Assembly: GCA_026986305.1 (NCBI GenBank)
Contig: JALSOU010000148.1
Span: 1 to 8,828, forward strand
Reading direction: 5' to 3'
Length of the DNA stretch: 8,828 nt
Source of the DNA: Thermoplasmata archaeon
GTDB taxonomy: Archaea > Thermoplasmatota > Thermoplasmata > WALJ01
Shown here: positions 5,115 to 8,828 of the stretch, piece after piece
Layout: every line of letters starts with the position of its first letter
Position numbering within the stretch: position 1 is the stretch's first letter
Made by a program: the position numbers and the translations under genes
Notes under the pieces: generated by a model
The model's database searches: none
What the model was told of the DNA's origin: nothing
What the model saw: the letters and a program-made list of their open reading frames with translations, nothing else

Positions 5115-5950
5115 TACTCTACCTCTATTCCATAGACCTTCTCAGGGTTCTCCTTGTGGATTTTCCATGCGTCCTCCTCGCTCATAATCCCGTTTTGCAG
5201 AAAGGCCTTGGTGCGCTTGGGAACAGTTTTCAGAGATAGAACTGCCCCCGGCCTTCTCGGGTCATCTATGTAATCGGTCTCCATGGTGAACCTGTTTCCC
5301 TTTTCCAGAGCCTTCTTTATGTTGCTCTTTGATGCAAGAACAGATGGAAACAGCCCCTGATTCTCCTCAGGAAGTATGGCAGGCGGTGAAAAGTGCTTAA
5401 CAACCCTCCCTCTATCCATTCCAGTCCTATCTGCAAAGGATGCCAGCTCCTTCCACCCTTCAGGCGTGGCGCTCTCTGTGTGCAGGACTATGGCGCACCC
5501 CCTTTCCTTAGCGATTTCCATGCCGTGGATAAGAATCTCGTTGCTCGCCTCCCAGACCTCGGGGCTCACCTCAAAGTGCGGCCTTCCCACCTCACCTATG
5601 GCTATGGCTCTGCCTTCCTCAACCCATTTCCCTGCTAGATCCATGGCATCCATCATAATATCCTTCGCCTTCTCAATGGAGTGGTGTTCCATAAGCCTGA
5701 GAATGTCCGCAGGGTACGGACCAACGGTGAGCCATATCTTCACCTCAGTCTCCTTTCTTACCTTTTCAACCATGGATAGGGAGCGCTCGTACTGTCTCTC
5801 AAAATCTTCCAAGCTTCTCAAAGGCATGTCTGAATAGGGCATGTGTGACATTATGAGGTGCGTCCCCCCCAGTTTCAGGAACTCCTTAACCGCCTTTACA
5901 TTGTCTCCCTGAAACTGGAGGTGCATGTGGTCGTCCAGTATCGGGTGCAT
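5114..5950 (-). CDS. TatD-related metal-dependent hydrolase (TIM barrel, COG1099-like)
   Basis: Predicted two-metal hydrolase of the amidohydrolase/TatD superfamily; the substrate is unknown. The 278 residues carry a complete TatD-type ligand set: HxH at H8-x-H10 (LDDHMHL), E120 in AIGEVGRPHFE, H157 in VLHTES, H186 in KHFSPP and D226 in ETDYIDDPRRP. The last has the usual late-barrel Asp followed by an unusual DDPRRP run. TatD proteins in bacteria and eukaryotes are 3'-5' DNA exonucleases, but this archaeal branch is diverged, so nuclease activity is only a possibility. The ATG is 4 nt after the tbp stop and has no strong ribosome binding site, suggesting reinitiation. Its TAA overlaps the rnp4 ATG by 1 nt. 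Sitting between a general transcription factor and an RNase P subunit, it may act in nucleic-acid processing, but housekeeping operon membership alone is weak evidence. Confidence 0.85.
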   Translation of the reverse strand: MHPILDDHMHLQFQGDNVKAVKEFLKLGGTHLIMSHMPYSDMPLRSLEDFERQYERSLSMVEKVRKETEVKIWLTVGPYPADILRLMEHHSIEKAKDIMMDAMDLAGKWVEEGRAIAIGEVGRPHFEVSPEVWEASNEILIHGMEIAKERGCAIVLHTESATPEGWKELASFADRTGMDRGRVVKHFSPPAILPEENQGLFPSVLASKSNIKKALEKGNRFTMETDYIDDPRRPGAVLSLKTVPKRTKAFLQNGIMSEEDAWKIHKENPEKVYGIEVE

Positions 5951-5954
5951 GGCT

Positions 5955-6509
5955 TCACGGTAGCTGCCCTATCTTCCTGAGCTCCTCGGAGAGCTTTTCC
6001 ACGGCCTTGTAGACATCCTCAGGCTTCTTCGCACCTGTGCATACAAGCTTTCCCGAGCCGAAGAGCAGGAGGACAACCTTCGGGTCATACATCCTGTATA
6101 CCAAACCGGGAAACTGCTCAGGCTCGTATTCAACATTCTCAAGGCCGAATGACATGGCTATGGCGTTGAGATTTATGGGTGAACCCAAATCAGATGAAGC
6201 AACTATGTTCTGAACATGTATCTCAGGCTCCTTCTCTATTGGGAATCCAGCCTCCTCCACCTTCTGTTTTAGATGAGCTATGGCCCTTTTAACCTCATCA
6301 AGGCTCTTTCCACCTGTGCAAACCACCTTTCCGCTCCTGAAAAGAAGGGTTGCGGTTTTCGGCTCCTTTATCCTGTATATGAGTCCGGGAAACTGCTCAG
6401 GCTCGTATTCAGCATCTTCTAGGCTGAGCGCAATCTTGGGGAGGTCAAGCTCCTCTCCTAGCGAGGTTGATGCCACCACATTCTCTATCTTTATTACAGG
6501 CTTTTTCAT
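5955..6509 (-). CDS. tbp: TATA-box binding protein
   Basis: General transcription factor that binds the TATA box as a saddle, bends the DNA and recruits TFB and RNA polymerase. The 184 residues consist of two imperfect direct repeats about 93 residues apart. YEPEQFPGLIYR at 35-46 matches YEPEQFPGLVYR at 128-139, and LLFRSGKVVCTG (55-66) matches LLFGSGKLVCTG (148-159). The four DNA-kinking phenylalanines are present in equivalent places: F40 and F57, F133 and F150. There is no long acidic C-terminal tail of the kind seen on many archaeal TBPs; the protein ends KIGQLP. GGAGG (6521-6517) lies 7 nt before the ATG. It is the first gene of an operon with the TatD-like hydrolase and rnp4, and it has two TATA-like elements upstream, so TBP could act at its own promoter. 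Confidence 0.98.
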   Translation of the reverse strand: MKKPVIKIENVVASTSLGEELDLPKIALSLEDAEYEPEQFPGLIYRIKEPKTATLLFRSGKVVCTGGKSLDEVKRAIAHLKQKVEEAGFPIEKEPEIHVQNIVASSDLGSPINLNAIAMSFGLENVEYEPEQFPGLVYRMYDPKVVLLLFGSGKLVCTGAKKPEDVYKAVEKLSEELRKIGQLP

Positions 6510-6516
6510 ATATCTT

Positions 6517-6558
6517 CCTCCTATGGGTTTTTAAAGGTATATAAAGTCACTATTTAAA
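6517..6558 (-). promoter_or_regulatory. tbp operon promoter: two TATA-like elements and Shine-Dalgarno site
   Basis: On the minus strand TTTAAATA (centre about 6555, preceded by GCGAAACA) predicts a start near 6529 and a 20-nt leader that includes AGGAGG (6522-6517). A second box, TTTATATACC (6545-6536), matches the archaeal TATA consensus better but would start near 6515, inside or past the ribosome binding site. The upstream box may be the working one, or both may be used. Confidence 0.55.
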
Positions 6559-6577
6559 TGTTTCGCTAAACCGATTT

Positions 6578-6590
6578 AAAAAATTAAAAA
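6578..6590 (-). terminator. Oligo-T terminator after glyA
   Basis: On the minus strand TTTTT (6590-6586), AA and TTTTTT (6583-6578) begin about 7 nt after the glyA TGA. Two consecutive T-tracts without a hairpin are the classic archaeal intrinsic terminator. This separates glyA from the tbp operon on the same strand. Confidence 0.65.
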
Positions 6591-6596
6591 GATAAA

Positions 6597-7889
6597 TCAG
6601 AGCTCAACGAGCTCCTCATAGTCATATATTCTCGTACCCTCTTTGAAGCAGTAGTGTATGGTCTGGAAATCCTCCTTGAATGCCTTAACATCCTCAGCCA
6701 CCTTCTTCGGGTCCTCTTTGTCGATAACCACTCTTTTCATGAACTCAGCCACATCCACCATGTCCTGCTCCTTCATGCCTATTCTGGTCATCTCCTGTGT
6801 TCCGAGCCTCAAACCGCTGGGGTCAAGGGCAGTATTCACATCATCCCATGGCAGGAGGTTCTTGTTCACGATTATGTTGGCCTTTTCAAGGGCTTCCGCC
6901 GCAAATTTACCCCCACCATGCTCCCTGACATCCACCACAAGTGTATGCGAGTCTGTGAATCCCTTGTGCTCTGCCAGAACCTTGAACCCTCTCTCGTAGA
7001 GCGCCTGACCCAGAGACTTTGAGTTTCTCACTATCTGCTCAGCATATTTTGATCCGAACTCTATGTGCTCAGCCAGAGCTACGCCCAGCGCAGCCATGGC
7101 GTTAAGGTGGTGGTTGCTCAGAACTCCGGGGAACACGCCGTAAATCAGCTTTTTCTCAGTCTTTTCATCCCTCGGGTTCGCCACTATCATTCCATGCTGT
7201 GGTCCGGGGAGGGTTTTGTGTGTGCTCATGGTCATCACTTCCACACCTTCCCTCAGAGGGTCCTGAAACTTTCCTCCTGCTATCAGGCCTGCAACATGGG
7301 CCGCATCGTACCACACATGACTTCCCACCTCCTGAAAGGCATCCTGAAACTCCTTCAGAGGTGTGGGAAAGAGATACACTGATTGACCGAATAGAGCGAG
7401 CTTCGGCTTAACCTCTTTTATCACCTTTATCGTTCCATCTATATCCAGATTCATCTCTTCAACATCAAAGGGATACTCCACAGGTTCAAGCCCTCTGAAT
7501 CCCACGGCTCCAAACTTTGCGCTGCTTATGTGCGCTCCCGCTGAAACCCCCGGAACAGTGATCTTATCCCCCGGCTTCGTCAGAGCGAAGAGAACTCCCA
7601 TATTCGCATTTGTGCCTGAAACAGGCCTGACATCCGCATAATTGGCTTTGAAAAGCTTCTTCGCCAGCTCCTGAACCTTGAGCTCTATTAGGTCCACAAA
7701 CTCATTTCCCTGATAATATCTCTCTCCCGGAAGTCCTTCTGCATATCTGTTGTGCAGGTCTGTGAGCATCATCTCCCTTGCCAGAGGGCTCAGAAGGTTC
7801 TCAGATGCAATCATCGGTATTGAATTCCTGAACAGTTCAGTGTGCTTTTTTGCCATTTCTCTGATATAAAGGGCTTCGTCAAGCATCAT
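6597..7889 (-). CDS. glyA: Serine hydroxymethyltransferase
   Basis: PLP enzyme converting serine and a tetrahydropterin (tetrahydrofolate or, in many archaea, tetrahydromethanopterin) to glycine and the methylene-pterin; it feeds one-carbon metabolism in the cytosol. From the ATG at 7889 the protein has 430 residues. Motifs: IASENLLSP (27-35), YAEGLPGERYYQG (49-61), SGTNANMGVLFAL (91-103), DAAHVAGLIAGG (195-206) with the Asp/His pair for the cofactor ring, and STHKTLPGPQ (222-231) with Schiff-base Lys225. GLRLGT (359-364) carries the substrate-carboxylate Arg361. The open frame extends to an ATG at 7916, but that codon lies inside the TATA-like box and adds a non-family MPCLFGHGD. GGTGAT ends just before 7889, and the next codon is also ATG (7886), with better spacing, so either may be used. 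Divergent from the amidotransferase gene and followed by oligo-T tracts, it is probably monocistronic. Confidence 0.95.
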   Translation of the reverse strand: MMLDEALYIREMAKKHTELFRNSIPMIASENLLSPLAREMMLTDLHNRYAEGLPGERYYQGNEFVDLIELKVQELAKKLFKANYADVRPVSGTNANMGVLFALTKPGDKITVPGVSAGAHISSAKFGAVGFRGLEPVEYPFDVEEMNLDIDGTIKVIKEVKPKLALFGQSVYLFPTPLKEFQDAFQEVGSHVWYDAAHVAGLIAGGKFQDPLREGVEVMTMSTHKTLPGPQHGMIVANPRDEKTEKKLIYGVFPGVLSNHHLNAMAALGVALAEHIEFGSKYAEQIVRNSKSLGQALYERGFKVLAEHKGFTDSHTLVVDVREHGGGKFAAEALEKANIIVNKNLLPWDDVNTALDPSGLRLGTQEMTRIGMKEQDMVDVAEFMKRVVIDKEDPKKVAEDVKAFKEDFQTIHYCFKEGTRIYDYEELVEL

Positions 7890-7914
7890 ATCACCATGGC
7901 CGAATAGGCATGGC

Positions 7915-7923
7915 ATTTAAAAA
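7915..7923 (-). promoter_or_regulatory. TATA-like box for glyA
   Basis: On the minus strand TTTTTAAAT (7923-7915) is centred about 31-33 nt before the paired ATG codons at 7889 and 7886. It predicts a start near 7893-7896, giving a very short leader that includes part or all of GGTGAT. The upstream in-frame ATG (7916-7914) overlaps this box and would not be in the message. Confidence 0.55.
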
Positions 7924-7940
7924 GGGTTGCGCCTGAAAAA

Positions 7941-7949
7941 CTTTAATCT
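7941..7949 (+). promoter_or_regulatory. TATA-like box for the class II amidotransferase (leaderless)
   Basis: CTTTAATCT, preceded by the A-rich GAAAAA as a possible BRE, is centred about 25 nt before the ATG at 7970. The predicted transcription start coincides with that ATG, and no Shine-Dalgarno site is present. It lies back to back with the glyA box about 20 nt away. Confidence 0.55.
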
Positions 7950-7969
7950 CCCATTTCAATGTGGAATCC

Positions 7970-8770
7970 ATGTGCAGAATCTTGGCGTCAATCTCTAAAA
8001 AGCCCATCTCTCTGGAACCCTTCCTTATATCTCACAGATGCTCTCTCCTGTCTCAAAGCACAGCCAATAAAGAGAAATTGCAGAAAGATGGCTGGGGCAT
8101 AGCATGGTTTGATGGGTCGTGGCATCTGGAAAAGAGTCAAAATCCTGTTTTTGAAGAAAAAGAGGCGCTCAGAACCATGGCATCTGAGAAATACTCCCTT
8201 TTCATAGCACACATAAGGAAGGCGAGCAATCCGATGAACCTTCCTGTGGAAGAGCTCAGAGCCTATGAAAACACACAGCCCTTTTCATACAGAAACTTCG
8301 TATTCGCCCACAACGGCCAGATAAACCACCCTGATAGGGTGAAGGAATCCATGGGAGAATGGGCAGATATGGTAAAGGGCATAAACGACAGCGAGGTTTA
8401 TTTCTGGCTTTTGATGAAATATATCCATGAAAAAGGAGATGTTGTGGATGCGATAAAAGCGGTGCTTGAGCATCTTAACCATGTGTGGAAGGAAATCCCT
8501 GAAAATGAACGGTCGAAAGCACCGTATTCAGCCCTCAACATGGTACTCTCAGATGGTGAAAGGCTGTATGCATACTGCAAATACGATGGAAGGGGAAAGG
8601 AGAGCCTGTGTTTCAGGGATCGCCCATATTACCAGATGCAGTACCTTGAGAGAGATGGAGGCCTTATAATAGCATCTGAAAGGACCTCTGATGATGAATG
8701 GAAGCCTCTGGAGGATGGGAAGCTGCTCATAGTGGAGAAAAACGGGGATTATCGGATATTGTCCCTATAA
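7970..8770 (+). CDS. Stand-alone class II (Ntn) glutamine amidotransferase, YafJ/EgtC-like
   Basis: Predicted glutamine-hydrolysing enzyme or amide hydrolase of the N-terminal-nucleophile superfamily; acceptor and pathway are unknown. Starting at the ATG at 7970, the protein begins Met-Cys-Arg-Ile-Leu-Ala-Ser. Removing Met exposes Cys2, the required nucleophile. The longer frame from GTG 7961 would bury that Cys behind three extra residues. The 266 residues show DGWGIAW (40-46), HIRKAS (81-86, the substrate-binding Arg), FAHNGQI (112-118, oxyanion-hole Asn-Gly), NDSEVYFWLL (139-148) and IIASERTSD (233-241). No synthetase, sugar isomerase or oxidoreductase domain is attached, unlike GlmS, PurF, asparagine synthetase or glutamate synthase. 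EgtC hydrolyses a gamma-glutamyl bond in ergothioneine synthesis, but no egt partner is present, so that role is not supported. It is divergent from glyA, with a TATA-like box placed for leaderless transcription. Confidence 0.85.
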   Translation: MCRILASISKKPISLEPFLISHRCSLLSQSTANKEKLQKDGWGIAWFDGSWHLEKSQNPVFEEKEALRTMASEKYSLFIAHIRKASNPMNLPVEELRAYENTQPFSYRNFVFAHNGQINHPDRVKESMGEWADMVKGINDSEVYFWLLMKYIHEKGDVVDAIKAVLEHLNHVWKEIPENERSKAPYSALNMVLSDGERLYAYCKYDGRGKESLCFRDRPYYQMQYLERDGGLIIASERTSDDEWKPLEDGKLLIVEKNGDYRILSL

Positions 8771-8828
8771 GAACATCGCCCTCACATATCCCAGAGACAC
8801 CCATGTTGACATCACTATGGCAGCCATG
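8765..8828 (-). CDS. Possible C-terminal end of a minus-strand membrane protein (partial)
   Basis: A minus-strand frame is open from the right edge to a TAG at 8767-8765. Its last residues read MAAIVMSTWVSLGYVRAMFL, hydrophobic like the final helix and short tail of an integral membrane protein. Its stop overlaps the amidotransferase TAA region by 6 bp in a tail-to-tail arrangement, like the rnp4/aminotransferase junction. Only 20 full codons are visible, so this could be chance. The competing plus-strand ATG at 8803 has no convincing promoter or ribosome binding site. Confidence 0.3.
   Translation of the reverse strand, partial: MAAIVMSTWVSLGYVRAMFL

Noticed and set aside
5376..5837. Plus-strand frame of 153 codons inside the TatD-like gene
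   Set aside because: Antisense shadow. The minus-strand product retains a complete metal-ligand set, which chance would not produce.
5988..6405. Direct repeat of about 280 bp spacing inside tbp
   Set aside because: This is the normal two-fold internal duplication of TBP at protein level, not a mobile or regulatory repeat.
7961..7969. GTG at 7961 as the amidotransferase start
   Set aside because: It would add Met-Glu-Ser before the Met-Cys that must be N-terminal for Ntn catalysis, and it lies too close to the TATA-like box to be in the transcript.

Overview
This window looks like a stretch of euryarchaeal chromosome, probably from a thermophile. It encodes three archaeal hallmarks: a TATA-binding protein, the RNase P protein Rpp21/Rnp4, and a proteasome-activating nucleotidase (PAN). 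Its promoters are TATA boxes about 25 nt upstream of leaderless starts or of short leaders carrying GGAGG-type ribosome binding sites. Arg codons are mostly AGA/AGG and Ile codons often ATA, as in many thermophilic archaea. A Thermoplasmata-related lineage that keeps PAN is a guess; the sequence alone does not fix the order. Coding density is very high. No gap between genes exceeds about 105 bp, and I saw no tRNA, rRNA, CRISPR array, insertion sequence or prophage gene.

Layout. (1) Positions 1-1853, minus strand: feoA, then rpe (ribulose-phosphate 3-epimerase), then the N-terminal 285 codons of PAN, which has its own promoter and runs off the left edge. (2) Positions 1854-1956 form a divergent control region. 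One side is the feoA promoter with a strong DtxR/IdeR-like iron-box candidate. The other is a TATA box placed for a leaderless GTG start. (3) Positions 1957-4771, plus strand: a tightly coupled three-gene operon of a family 2 glycosyltransferase, ornithine carbamoyltransferase (argF) and an aspartate-type class I aminotransferase, joined by two 4-bp ATGA overlaps. (4) Positions 4755-6509, minus strand: an operon of tbp, a TatD-related TIM-barrel hydrolase and rnp4. Its 3' end overlaps the aminotransferase gene tail-to-tail by 17 bp. (5) Positions 6597-7889, minus strand: glyA (serine hydroxymethyltransferase) with an oligo-T terminator. (6) Positions 7970-8770, plus strand: a stand-alone class II glutamine amidotransferase divergent from glyA and apparently leaderless. 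(7) At the right edge, a possible C-terminal tail of a minus-strand membrane protein.

How the genes work together: most are housekeeping functions (protein turnover, transcription initiation, tRNA 5' processing, one-carbon, pentose-phosphate and amino-acid metabolism). The most interesting signal is regulatory: the iron-box-like palindrome at the predicted feoA start site, with rpe 27 bp downstream. RPE enzymes can be Fe(II)-dependent, so one iron-sensing switch may couple an iron-transport accessory protein to an iron-using enzyme. Two gene starts (glyA and the amidotransferase) should be moved inward from the longest open frame. I did not find a wholly new multi-gene system here.
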